Assembly: GCA_031365375.1 (NCBI GenBank)
Contig: JANLXZ010000345.1
Location: 1-6,787 of the forward strand
Source: JAKFWF01 sp031365375
GTDB taxonomy: Bacteria > Pseudomonadota > Alphaproteobacteria > Rhizobiales > Hyphomicrobiaceae
Length of the DNA stretch: 6,787 bases
Direction of reading: 5' to 3'
The notes under the pieces are model-generated. The model was given only the letters and a program-made list of their open reading frames with translations. It was not told the origin of the DNA and searched no databases. Both the position numbers and the translations under genes were made by a program. Shown here in pieces: positions 1-6,763 of this stretch. Each line of letters starts with the position of its first letter. The first letter of the stretch is position 1.

Positions 1-1214
1 ACGATCGCATCGTCGACCACGAAACCGACGGAAACGGCCAGCGCCATCAACGTCAGATTATTGATGGAGTAGCCGGCGATCCACATCAGCGCCACGGTAC
101 CGGCCAGCGACAGCGGCACCGTAATGCCGGCAGCCAAAGTCGCAGCCCCCCGGCGCAGAAACACGAGCACGACGAGCATCACCAGCACGACAGTAAGCGC
201 CAGCGTGATCTGCATGTCGAGCACACTGGCGCGGATCGTCTTGGTGCGGTCGGAAAGGATCGACACATCAATCCCGGCTGGGATCCAGCGTTGCAGTTCC
301 GGGATCAGCGCCAGCACCTTATCGACTGTCTCGATGACATTGGCGTCGCCCTGCTTGGTGATGATCAGCAACACGCCCGGCTGCATATTGAACCAGGCGG
401 CCGAGCGGGTATTGCGCGTGCCAGCCTCGACCGTTGCGACGTCGGACAAACGCACGACGGCGCCATCGGATGTTTTGACGACGAGGGTCTTGTAGTCGGC
501 CGGGCCCTTCAGTTGATCATTGGTGCCGATGGTCTCGGCGAGCGCAGGCCCCTCGAATGTGCCCACCGGTCCCATCGCGTTGGCGTTGGCTATTACGCCC
601 CGAACGTCCTCGATCGACAAACCCATGGCCGCGAGCCGGCCCGGATCGACACGCACGCGGATCGCCGGTTGTTCGGCGCCGCTGACGCTTACATCCGCGA
701 CGCCCTCTATCTGAGAGATGCGTTGTGCGATTACCGTGTCGGCGACATCGTAGATGGCGCTCGCCGGCATGGTCTTCGAAGTGAGGCCCAAAATCAGCAC
801 CGGTGCGCCCGCCGGGTTTGCCTTGCGGAACGAGGGCACGTTCGGCAAATCGATCGGCAGGTCACTCGCCGCCGCGTTGAGTGCGGCCTGCACGTCGCGC
901 GCGGCACCGTCGATATTGCGCGACATATCGAACTGCACGACGATATTGGTGCCGCCGAGAGAACTCGTAGAAGTCATCTCGGTGACGCCAGAGATCTCAC
1001 CCAGCCGCCGCTCGAGTGGCGCTGCGACGGTCGCCGCCATCGTCTCCGGATTGGCACCGGGGCGGCTCGCCTGCACCATGATGGTCGGGAAGTCGATGCT
1101 CGGCAAACTCGCAACTGGCAACTGCCAGTAGGCGGCTGCTCCCGTCAGAAACAGTCCGACCGCCAGCAGTGTCGTCCCAATCGGGCGGCGGATGAATAGC
1201 AGCGCGATGTTCAT
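1..1214 (-). CDS. mdtC: MdtC-type RND efflux permease, N-terminal part (gene runs off the left edge)
   Basis: This is an inner-membrane, proton-driven RND (HAE1-type) drug exporter subunit. I translated it by hand from the ATG at 1212-1214: 404 complete codons are open to the left edge with no stop or frameshift. It begins MNIALLFIRRPIGTTLLAVG, the usual cytoplasmic start and TM1 of RND pumps. Next come the LPSIDFPTIMV segment, the porter region with APLERRLGEISGV and ALNAAASDLP, and then the TM2-TM4 region. The visible part ends in GFVVDDAI, where D401 and D402 match the paired TM4 aspartates of the proton relay (D407/D408 in AcrB). About 600 residues are expected beyond the edge. It lies 4 bp after the MdtB-type gene and is a clear but diverged paralogue of it. 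Family knowledge suggests the two permeases make a mixed trimer. The MdtC rather than MdtB assignment rests on gene order and remembered similarity. Confidence 0.93.
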   Translation of the reverse strand, partial: MNIALLFIRRPIGTTLLAVGLFLTGAAAYWQLPVASLPSIDFPTIMVQASRPGANPETMAATVAAPLERRLGEISGVTEMTSTSSLGGTNIVVQFDMSRNIDGAARDVQAALNAAASDLPIDLPNVPSFRKANPAGAPVLILGLTSKTMPASAIYDVADTVIAQRISQIEGVADVSVSGAEQPAIRVRVDPGRLAAMGLSIEDVRGVIANANAMGPVGTFEGPALAETIGTNDQLKGPADYKTLVVKTSDGAVVRLSDVATVEAGTRNTRSAAWFNMQPGVLLIITKQGDANVIETVDKVLALIPELQRWIPAGIDVSILSDRTKTIRASVLDMQITLALTVVLVMLVVLVFLRRGAATLAAGITVPLSLAGTVALMWIAGYSINNLTLMALAVSVGFVVDDAI

Positions 1215-1218
1215 GACA

Positions 1219-4200
1219 TCACTCCGCCGGTTCAAGTTCGGGGGCGAAGTATGCAGAGAACCGGCGGCTCAGCCTTTCGAGCGTGAGGTAGATCACTGGG
1301 GTCGTATAGAGGGTCAGCAACTGCGACAGCACGAGCCCACCGACAATCGAGATGCCGAGCGGGTTGCGCAACTCCGAACCGGTACCGCCTTCGAGCGCCA
1401 ACGGCAGCGCACCGAACAAGGCGGCCAACGTTGTCATCATGATCGGCCGGAAGCGCAGCAGGCAGGCTTCGATGATCGCATCGCGTGGGCTCATGCCGCG
1501 ATGACGCTCGGCCTCCAGCGCGAAGTCGATCATCATGATCGCGTTCTTCTTGACGATACCCATCAACAATATGATGCCGATCAAGCCGACGACGGACAGA
1601 TCATTGCCGGTCAGCATCAACGCCAACAGCGCACCGACACCGGCTGAGGGCAAGGTCGAGAGAATGGTCAACGGATGGATGAAGCTCTCGTACAGCACGC
1701 CGAGTACGATGTAGATGGTGATCGTTGCGGCCAGGATCAGCCACACCTGGTTGGCGAGCGACTTTGCAAACTCCGACGCATCACCGAAGAAGCTGCCGAT
1801 CACCGTCGGCGGCATACCGATCGCGACCTCGGCGGCGCGGATTGTTTCAACTGCCGATCCAAGCGAACCGCCTGGCCCGAGATTGAAGCTCAAAGTCACG
1901 GATGGAAATTGTTCTTGATGCGCGATGGCGAGCGGCGCCGTCGTGCGTTCGATGCGGGCGAACGAGGCGAGTGGCACCTGCGCACCGCCGGTTGCGCCAA
2001 CATAGAGGGTCGTGAGGGTCGCCGGGTCGAGCTGGTAACGCGGCATCGCTTCGAGCACCACGCGGTATTGGTTCGACTGATCGTAAATCGTCGAGATCTG
2101 ACGTTGACCGAACGCGTCATTGAGTACATCGGTCACCGCCTGCATCGAGACGCCGAGGCGTCCGGCAATCTCGCGATCAACTTTGATTAGCACTCGCAAG
2201 CCGCCGTCCTGGGCTTCGGATGAAACATCACGCAAAGTGGGGGTCTCGCGTATCTTATCGGCGAGCTTGGCGGACCATTGCGACACCTCGGCGCTGTCGG
2301 CGCCGGTCAATGTGTACTGATACTGCGCCCGCGATGGTCGCGTGCTGATCTGGATGTCCTGGATCGGTTGGAAGTAGAGCTTCACGCCGGGGATCGGCGC
2401 AACCGCATCTTGCAATCGCGCGATGACGTCGCCGACGATCGCCTTGCGCTCGCTGCGCGGCTTCAACGCCATCGTCAATCGAGCCACATTCGGCGTCGCA
2501 TTGAGCGGGCTTACGCCGACGACGGATACGGTGCCGGTGACATCGGGGTCGCGTTTGATGGCGTCGAGCACCTGGCCCTGCAACCGCTCCATCTGCGCGA
2601 AAGAAACTTCGGGGCCGGCTTCCATGACGGCAGTGATCAAGCCGGTGTCCTGTTGTGGCAGGAACCCTTTCGGCGCGACGATGTAAAGCCCGATGGTCGC
2701 AGCCAACGTCAGCGCGGTCAGCAATAGCGTGGCGCCTTGATGCTTCAATACCCAAAGCAAACTCACGCGATACTTTTCGATTGTGCCATTGATTGCTCGT
2801 TCGATGATACCAGGGGGGCCAGCATCGGCCTTCGTCTTGCGCAGGAGCTTCGCGCACATCATCGGTGTCAGCGTCAGCGATATGATCGCCGACACCACGA
2901 CCGCAATCGTCAAAGTTAGTGCAAATTCGCGGAACATGCGGCCGACGAGCCCGCTCATGAACATCAGCGGGATGAACACCGCAATCAGCGAAACCGTGAG
3001 CGATATCACGGTGAACCCGATTTCGCTCGCGCCTTTGATCGCAGCTTCGAACGGGTTCTCGCCCTCCTCGATGTGGCGGACGATGTTCTCGATCATGACG
3101 ATGGCATCGTCGACGACGAAGCCGGTGCCAATTGTCAACGCCATCAGCGACAGATTATCGAGACTGAAGCCGGCAAACCACATCACGCCGAACGTGGCAA
3201 TCAACGACAACGGCAGCGCCACGCCGGCGATGATCGTCGCCCGCACCGTGCGCAGGAACATCAGCACGACGAGCACCACCAGCACGACGCTGAGGACGAG
3301 CGTAAATTGCACATCGCGAACGGATGCCCGGATCGTGCCGGTGCGATCGTGCACTACGGTCAATTCGATTCCGGCGGGCATCGCGCTTCTCAGGCGCGGC
3401 AGTTCTGCCAACACGCGATCGACCGTCTGGATCACGTTGGCGCCTGGCTGGCGCTGCACATCAACGGCGACCGCCGGCGATCCGTTAAACCAGCCGCCGA
3501 CCTTGGTGTTCTCCAGTCCGTCGACGACGTCGGCAACGTCGGATAACATTACCGGCGAGCCGCCACGGTAGGCGAGCACCAGCGTTTTGTAGGCCGCTGC
3601 CGAGCCGATCTGATCGTTGGCCGCGATCGTGTAGGATTGGAACGCGCCGTCAAGCGAGCCCTTCGGTCCCGACACGTTGGCCCCGACGATCATGTTGCGA
3701 AGGTCGGCCAACGAAATGCTGTAAGCCGCTAGTCTCGATAGATCCGCTTGAATGCGCACGGCCGGGCGAATGCCACCCTGCACTGATACTTTGCCAACGC
3801 CGGTCAACTGGCTGAGGCGCGGCGCGAGCAGCGTATCGGCGAGATCCGAGATTTGCCGCAACGCCACGTTCGGCGAGGTCAACGCAAGGGTCACGATCGC
3901 AGCGTCAGCTGGGTTCACTTTGGTATAGGTCGGTGGGTAGGGTAGATTTCGCGGCAGGGTCGAGCCGGCAGCATTGATCGCCGATTGAACGTCTTGCGCT
4001 GCCGCGTCAATATCACGGCTGAGATCGAACTGGAGAGTGATCTGACTGACACCGAACGAAGACGACGAGGTCATCGTCGCGAGAGAGGGTGTGCGGCCGA
4101 ACTGGCGTTCCAATGGGGCTGTGACGAGCGCGGCCATCGTATCCGGATTGGCGCCGGGTAATTGGGTTGTCACCTGAACCGTCGGAAAATCGACTTGCGG

Positions 4201-4347
4201 CAGTGCCGAGACCGGCAATCCCCAATAGCCGAGCCAGCCACCTAGCATGATCGCAACGCCGAGCAGCGAGGTTGCAATCGGACGGCGGATGAACGGTCCC
4301 GATACGCTGCCCGACAGGTTCGCTGAAGTCGACATTTCCTCGCTCAT
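1219..4347 (-). CDS. mdtB: MdtB-type RND multidrug efflux permease
   Basis: This is a complete 1042-residue inner-membrane RND exporter, the normal length for the HAE1 family. It should couple proton entry to export of drugs or other amphipathic compounds through the periplasmic adaptor. TM1 is at about residues 19-42 (FIRRPIATSLLG), followed by LPVSALPQVDFPTVQV, a first porter region (about 55-335) with APLERQFG, and TM2-TM6 (about 345-500). Motif GFVVDDAIVMIENI has D413 and D414 at the AcrB D407/D408 positions. TM7 is at about 540-558, a second porter region at about 565-860, and TM8-TM12 at about 865-1022. In GIVKKNAIMMIDFA, K934 matches the AcrB proton-relay lysine K940, so the relay looks intact. 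The start ATG overlaps the adaptor's TGA as ATGA. An alternative ATG at 4335 (M5) has GAGGA almost touching it, too close for a normal ribosome site. The MdtB/MuxB call comes from remembered sequence similarity and from its place between the adaptor and a second permease. Confidence 0.96.
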   Translation of the reverse strand: MSEEMSTSANLSGSVSGPFIRRPIATSLLGVAIMLGGWLGYWGLPVSALPQVDFPTVQVTTQLPGANPDTMAALVTAPLERQFGRTPSLATMTSSSSFGVSQITLQFDLSRDIDAAAQDVQSAINAAGSTLPRNLPYPPTYTKVNPADAAIVTLALTSPNVALRQISDLADTLLAPRLSQLTGVGKVSVQGGIRPAVRIQADLSRLAAYSISLADLRNMIVGANVSGPKGSLDGAFQSYTIAANDQIGSAAAYKTLVLAYRGGSPVMLSDVADVVDGLENTKVGGWFNGSPAVAVDVQRQPGANVIQTVDRVLAELPRLRSAMPAGIELTVVHDRTGTIRASVRDVQFTLVLSVVLVVLVVLMFLRTVRATIIAGVALPLSLIATFGVMWFAGFSLDNLSLMALTIGTGFVVDDAIVMIENIVRHIEEGENPFEAAIKGASEIGFTVISLTVSLIAVFIPLMFMSGLVGRMFREFALTLTIAVVVSAIISLTLTPMMCAKLLRKTKADAGPPGIIERAINGTIEKYRVSLLWVLKHQGATLLLTALTLAATIGLYIVAPKGFLPQQDTGLITAVMEAGPEVSFAQMERLQGQVLDAIKRDPDVTGTVSVVGVSPLNATPNVARLTMALKPRSERKAIVGDVIARLQDAVAPIPGVKLYFQPIQDIQISTRPSRAQYQYTLTGADSAEVSQWSAKLADKIRETPTLRDVSSEAQDGGLRVLIKVDREIAGRLGVSMQAVTDVLNDAFGQRQISTIYDQSNQYRVVLEAMPRYQLDPATLTTLYVGATGGAQVPLASFARIERTTAPLAIAHQEQFPSVTLSFNLGPGGSLGSAVETIRAAEVAIGMPPTVIGSFFGDASEFAKSLANQVWLILAATITIYIVLGVLYESFIHPLTILSTLPSAGVGALLALMLTGNDLSVVGLIGIILLMGIVKKNAIMMIDFALEAERHRGMSPRDAIIEACLLRFRPIMMTTLAALFGALPLALEGGTGSELRNPLGISIVGGLVLSQLLTLYTTPVIYLTLERLSRRFSAYFAPELEPAE
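1222..1225 (-). promoter_or_regulatory. Shine-Dalgarno site for the MdtC-type gene
   Basis: The minus strand reads GGAG here, 7 nt before the ATG at 1214. The site sits in the last codons of the MdtB-type gene (its final GAG codon just before the TGA). It supports the chosen start and suggests that translation of the two permeases is coupled. Confidence 0.7.
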
Positions 4348-5804
4348 TGGGCGGCGGGCCCACGTGAAGTCTCGGCGCGTTGGCCCTTCGCCGGGACGGT
4401 CGAGGGTGCCGGCGGGGTCGCGTCGGCACCGGCGGCCGGTGCGGCCGGTGCGGCCGGCGTCGCATCTGGGGCTGCCGGCGCCGATGGTGCGCCACCCTCA
4501 CGTTTGCGGCGGCCTTCACCGCGTTTGCCCTTGCCTTCGGTCTTGGTGTCACCTTCGGGTGCGGTTTTCATTTCGCCAGCAGGCTTGCCGTCCGCCGGTG
4601 CGCCACCTTCGCGCTTACGCCGGCCTTCACCGCGCTGGCTCTCGCGCTTGGGCGCAACCGGGGCTTGCTCGAGCTGTTCCGTGGTTGCGACAGCGACTTC
4701 GGCACCGTCCTTCAGTCGGGCGAAGCCGCTGGTCACGATGTTGTCGCCGGTCTTGACGCCGCTCGCGATCACCGCGCGGATATCGTCCTGCATCTGCACC
4801 GCGACCACCTTCAAGGCCACGCGCTTGTCGTCCACGACATAGACGAAGGTGCCCGTCGGTCCCCGCTGAACCGCCGCCGTCGGCACCGTGATCGCCTGTC
4901 CGAGCGTCTCGATCAGCACGCGGACGTTGACGAACTGCCCTGGCCACAGCTGTAATTTATCGTTGGGAAACTCGGCTTTCATCTTCACGGTGCCGGTGGT
5001 CTGATCGACCTGATTGTCGACGACGCGCAATTCGCCCCGGTCTACAAGCGTCTTGTTGTCGGCTTCGACGGCTTCGACGACAAGCGCGCCCAACGCGGCT
5101 GCGCGATTGACTTGGGCCAACTGCTGTTGCGGTAAATTGAAAATCACCGCGATCGGCTGCACCTGCGTGATCGTGACGATCGACTGACTGGCCGAGCCGC
5201 TGATAATGTTGCCTTCGTCAACTTGGCGAATGCCGGTGCGCCCCGTCGCTGGAGCGATGATCTGGGTATAATTCAACTGCACCTGCGCTTGATCGACGGC
5301 CGCTTTGCTGGAGGCGACCTGGCTGGTCAACTGGGCGACGAGCGCGCGCTGGGTATCGACGGTCTTGACGGCGATGGTGCCGGGGATTTTCGTGTAACGC
5401 TCCAAATCCAACTTGGCATTGGCGAGCGTCGACTCGTCCTGCGTTTTCTTGGCCACCGCCTGATCGAGTGCGGCTTGATAGGTCGCCGGATCGATGCGCG
5501 CGAGGACTTGGCCCTTTTGCACCGTTTGCCCCTCGCGGAAGGCGACTTCAATCAGCTTGCCGCCAACCTGCGGCTGCACCGTAACCGTATTGAGTGCCCG
5601 CGCAGCACCGACAGCATCAAGGTAGATCGGCACGTCGGCTGCCACTGCCGATGCAACACGAACCGGGACTGCACCTTCGGCGCCACCCCAGCGGCCGCCT
5701 TTTTGCTGCACCACCGTCGCCGGGCGCGACATGACCGCGGCGACCCCGCCCGCAATAAGCAAGCATGTAAGGGCGGTCCAAAAATAGCGGCGTGTATTGG
5801 TCAT
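4344..5804 (-). CDS. mdtA: MdtA-type periplasmic adaptor (membrane fusion protein) of an RND efflux pump
   Basis: This adaptor bridges the RND permeases and an outer-membrane channel. From the ATG at 5804 it has 486 residues. An N-terminal membrane anchor (about 8-25, ALTCLLIAGGVAAV) has no good lipobox, because Thr precedes the Cys. The lipoyl halves flank the hairpin: VTVQPQVGGKLIEVAFREGQ at about 74-93 and IIAPATGRTGIRQVDEGN at about 182-199. The coiled-coil hairpin is at about 108-178 and contains TLANAKLDLERY. The beta-barrel region (about 217-300) carries VVDNQVDQTTGTVKMKAEFP and LWPGQFVNVRVLI. The membrane-proximal domain (about 302-375) contains VPTAAVQRGPTGTFVYVV. These match E. coli MdtA as I remember it. 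Residues from about 378 to the end form an unusual Lys/Arg/Glu/Gly-rich, then Ala/Pro-rich tail, longer than the short end of E. coli MdtA. A TTG at 5837 would add 11 residues, but GAAGGG before the ATG favours 5804. The 3' end overlaps the MdtB-type start by 4 nt. Confidence 0.95.
   Translation of the reverse strand: MTNTRRYFWTALTCLLIAGGVAAVMSRPATVVQQKGGRWGGAEGAVPVRVASAVAADVPIYLDAVGAARALNTVTVQPQVGGKLIEVAFREGQTVQKGQVLARIDPATYQAALDQAVAKKTQDESTLANAKLDLERYTKIPGTIAVKTVDTQRALVAQLTSQVASSKAAVDQAQVQLNYTQIIAPATGRTGIRQVDEGNIISGSASQSIVTITQVQPIAVIFNLPQQQLAQVNRAAALGALVVEAVEADNKTLVDRGELRVVDNQVDQTTGTVKMKAEFPNDKLQLWPGQFVNVRVLIETLGQAITVPTAAVQRGPTGTFVYVVDDKRVALKVVAVQMQDDIRAVIASGVKTGDNIVTSGFARLKDGAEVAVATTEQLEQAPVAPKRESQRGEGRRKREGGAPADGKPAGEMKTAPEGDTKTEGKGKRGEGRRKREGGAPSAPAAPDATPAAPAAPAAGADATPPAPSTVPAKGQRAETSRGPAAQ
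4432..4458 (-). repeat. 9-bp tandem repeat in the adaptor tail (Pro-Ala-Ala)
   Basis: On the plus strand gcggccggt occurs at 4432-4440 and 4441-4449, followed by gcggccggc at 4450-4458. The minus strand encodes TPAAPAAPAA. It is part of a low-complexity Ala/Pro stretch at about residues 441-468 of the adaptor. The unit is a multiple of three, so gain or loss of copies would keep the frame. Confidence 0.85.
4486..4523 (-). repeat. Direct repeat, copy 2 (second in gene order), encoding RGEGRRKREGGAP
   Basis: It encodes adaptor residues 428-440. It is the partner of 4597-4634, offset by 111 bp (37 codons, in frame). The two 38-bp copies differ at five bases. In this copy these are 4497, 4500, 4503, 4506 and 4509, five consecutive third codon positions and all synonymous, so the peptide is unchanged. 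Confidence 0.9.
4597..4634 (-). repeat. Direct repeat, copy 1 (first in gene order), encoding RGEGRRKREGGAP
   Basis: It encodes adaptor residues 391-403, just after the last folded domain. The peptide is identical to that of 4486-4523 despite five synonymous base differences. The spacer between the copies encodes 24 mostly charged or small residues (ADGKPAGEMKTAPEGDTKTE and GKGK). Confidence 0.9.
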
Positions 5805-5809
5805 GTGAG

Positions 5810-5815
5810 CCCTTC
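5810..5815 (-). promoter_or_regulatory. Shine-Dalgarno site deciding the adaptor start
   Basis: The minus strand reads GAAGGG, 5 nt before the ATG at 5804. It would lie inside the coding sequence if the upstream TTG at 5837 were used. It favours the 486-residue form, whose N-terminus MTNTRRYFW leads straight into the membrane anchor. Confidence 0.65.
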
Positions 5816-5845
5816 GGCAAGGGCGGCAAGCGGCCAATGAGGCCG

Positions 5846-5874
5846 ATTATCCGCAATGCCAGTTTACGCTGGAA
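5846..5874 (-). promoter_or_regulatory. Possible sigma70-like promoter for the efflux operon
   Basis: The minus strand has GATAAT at 5851-5846, five of six matches to the -10 consensus. It lies 17 bp after TTCCAG (5874-5869), which is a poor -35 match. A start near 5839 would give a leader of about 35 nt before the adaptor ATG. The poor -35 makes this a weak call; such a promoter would be expected to need an activator. Confidence 0.25.
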
Positions 5875-5931
5875 GAACGCACCGTGGATAACTCTTCCGT
5901 CGATTACGTTTTCGCAATGTGATCAGAGACT

Positions 5932-5941
5932 AAAGCGCTTT
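5932..5941. repeat. Perfect palindrome AAAGCGCTTT
   Basis: This 10-bp perfect inverted repeat has no loop and lies near the middle of the divergent intergenic region. It might be a protein-binding half of a larger operator or a dispersed genomic motif. A 10-bp palindrome can also occur by chance, and no second copy is seen in the region. Confidence 0.4.
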
Positions 5942-6076
5942 TTGCTGGCCGAAAGTGAGGCGTTCCAGCTGGCCTTCTATCGCAGTTTCGCGGTGAACAT
6001 GGCATGAAGAGCGATAAGGATCACGAGAGTGGGTATCGGAGTGCTCGTAATGTGCTGGTAGTTCAACCCCTTAATT

Positions 6077-6080
6077 AGGA
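6077..6080 (+). promoter_or_regulatory. Shine-Dalgarno site for the flavoprotein gene
   Basis: AGGA lies 11 nt before the ATG at 6092, a slightly long but acceptable spacing. The next in-frame ATG (6113, residue 8) has no such site, so 6092 is preferred. Confidence 0.5.
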
Positions 6081-6091
6081 ATACCAATCCG

Positions 6092-6727
6092 ATGCATCAG
6101 CCACATGCGATCATGACGATCGAACAGCTCGATGCGCTTTATGGCGCACCCGCGATCGGTTCGATTCTGAAAGAGATCCCGATCATTAACGACGCCTACC
6201 GGGCGTTGATCGAGGCATCGCCGTTTTGCGTGCTGGCGACCAGCGGTCCGGAGGGTCTCGATGCCTCGCCGCGCGGAGATGCACCGGGCTTCGTGCGTGT
6301 GGTCGACGAGAAGACGCTGCTGCTGCCGGATCGGCGCGGCAACCAGCGGATCGATAGCCTCCGCAATATCGTGCGGGATCCTCGGGTCGCGCTGCTGTTT
6401 CTCATTCCAGGTGTCGGCGAAACTTTGCGCGTCAACGGTCGTGGGGTGCTGACGAATGACCCCGAGGTGCTCAACTCATTCGCGGTCGATGGCAAAGTGC
6501 CGAACACCGTTCTGCGTTTAACGGTGGAAGCGGTTTATTTCCAATGCGCCCGCGCGCTCGCCCGCTCGAAGCTCTGGGACCCCGCGAGCCACGTCGACCG
6601 CCGCTCGCTGCCCTCGACCGGCACCCTCACCGTCGCTGCCCGCGACAGCAAACGCGATACTACCGAATTCGATGCGAGCGCCTACGACGCGGTGCTCACC
6701 GAACGGCAGAAGGCGACGTTGTATTGA
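6092..6727 (+). CDS. PPOX-class FMN-dependent flavoprotein (pyridoxamine 5'-phosphate oxidase family)
   Basis: The 211-residue soluble protein has the split-barrel flavin-binding fold of the pyridoxamine phosphate oxidase superfamily. It resembles the subgroup annotated as DR_2398/MSMEG_1061-like probable FMN-dependent enzymes of about 200 residues. Visible hallmarks, in order: FCVLATSGPEGLDASPRGDA (about 45-64), the first strands; GFVRVVDEKTLLLPDRRGNQ (66-85); RIDSLRNIVRDPRVALLFLI (86-105), which resembles the FMN-phosphate-contacting segment; PGVGETLRVNGRGVL (106-120); and the C-terminal VEAVYFQCARALARSKLWDP (145-164). No signal peptide or membrane segment is seen, so it should be cytoplasmic. 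The substrate is unknown: members of this superfamily reduce or oxidise varied compounds or simply bind flavin, and true pyridoxamine phosphate oxidase activity should not be assumed. It is divergent from the efflux operon; a functional link is not shown by sequence. Confidence 0.88.
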   Translation: MHQPHAIMTIEQLDALYGAPAIGSILKEIPIINDAYRALIEASPFCVLATSGPEGLDASPRGDAPGFVRVVDEKTLLLPDRRGNQRIDSLRNIVRDPRVALLFLIPGVGETLRVNGRGVLTNDPEVLNSFAVDGKVPNTVLRLTVEAVYFQCARALARSKLWDPASHVDRRSLPSTGTLTVAARDSKRDTTEFDASAYDAVLTERQKATLY

Positions 6728-6730
6728 GGG

Positions 6731-6763
6731 GTGGACGCGAGGGCGCCAGAGGTCACTTTTTTT
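6731..6763 (+). terminator. Possible weak rho-independent terminator after the flavoprotein gene
   Basis: A run of seven T (6757-6763) follows an imperfect hairpin made of GACGCG (6734-6739), CGC (6744-6746) and GTC (6752-6754), with a bulge of about 5 nt on the 3' side. The T-tract position about 30 nt after the stop is right for a terminator, but the stem is short and broken. Confidence 0.3.

Larger units (their letters stand above)
5805..6091. other. Divergent intergenic region between the efflux operon and the flavoprotein gene
   Basis: These 287 bp hold no convincing gene. They must carry the controls for both directions: the adaptor's ribosome site (5810-5815), a weak promoter candidate on the minus strand (5846-5874), a 10-bp perfect palindrome (5932-5941), and the flavoprotein gene's ribosome site (6077-6080). 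Composition is less GC-rich than the flanking genes, as expected of non-coding DNA. No clear plus-strand -35/-10 pair was found. Confidence 0.7.

Noticed and set aside
291..1199. A 302-codon plus-strand open frame opposite the MdtC-type gene
   Set aside because: It is antisense to a clear RND coding sequence. Its Arg/His/Asp-rich composition is typical of a shadow frame in GC-rich DNA, and it shows no recognisable domain.
2783..3571. A 262-codon plus-strand open frame opposite the MdtB-type gene
   Set aside because: It is a Ser/Thr/Ile-rich shadow of the permease codons, with no known motif, and it is fully covered by a certain gene.
5750..5804. Adaptor as a lipoprotein (Cys14 in the N-terminal hydrophobic segment)
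   Set aside because: Thr precedes the Cys where a small Gly, Ala or Ser is expected, and the hydrophobic stretch continues past it. A membrane anchor fits better.
5805..5837. TTG start at 5837, giving a 497-residue adaptor
   Set aside because: The extra residues (MAACRPCRRAH) are unlike an adaptor N-terminus, and the good ribosome site GAAGGG fits the ATG at 5804.
5883..5891. A DnaA-box-like sequence, TTATCCACG on the minus strand
   Set aside because: It is a single near-match (8 of 9) with no second box, AT-rich unwinding region or origin-associated gene nearby. Chance is the likeliest explanation.
5944..5974. GCTGGCC direct repeats (5944-5950 and 5968-5974) and CCAGCTGG (5965-5972) as an operator
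   Set aside because: They are short GC-rich words with no symmetrical arrangement and no clear relation to a promoter; chance is likely.
5837..6007. A small plus-strand open frame (about 56 codons from the ATG at 5837, or 71 from 5792) in the divergent intergenic region
   Set aside because: There is no recognisable family and no clear ribosome site. The longer form starts inside the adaptor gene on the other strand, and the frame covers the likely control region. A tiny unknown gene cannot be fully excluded.
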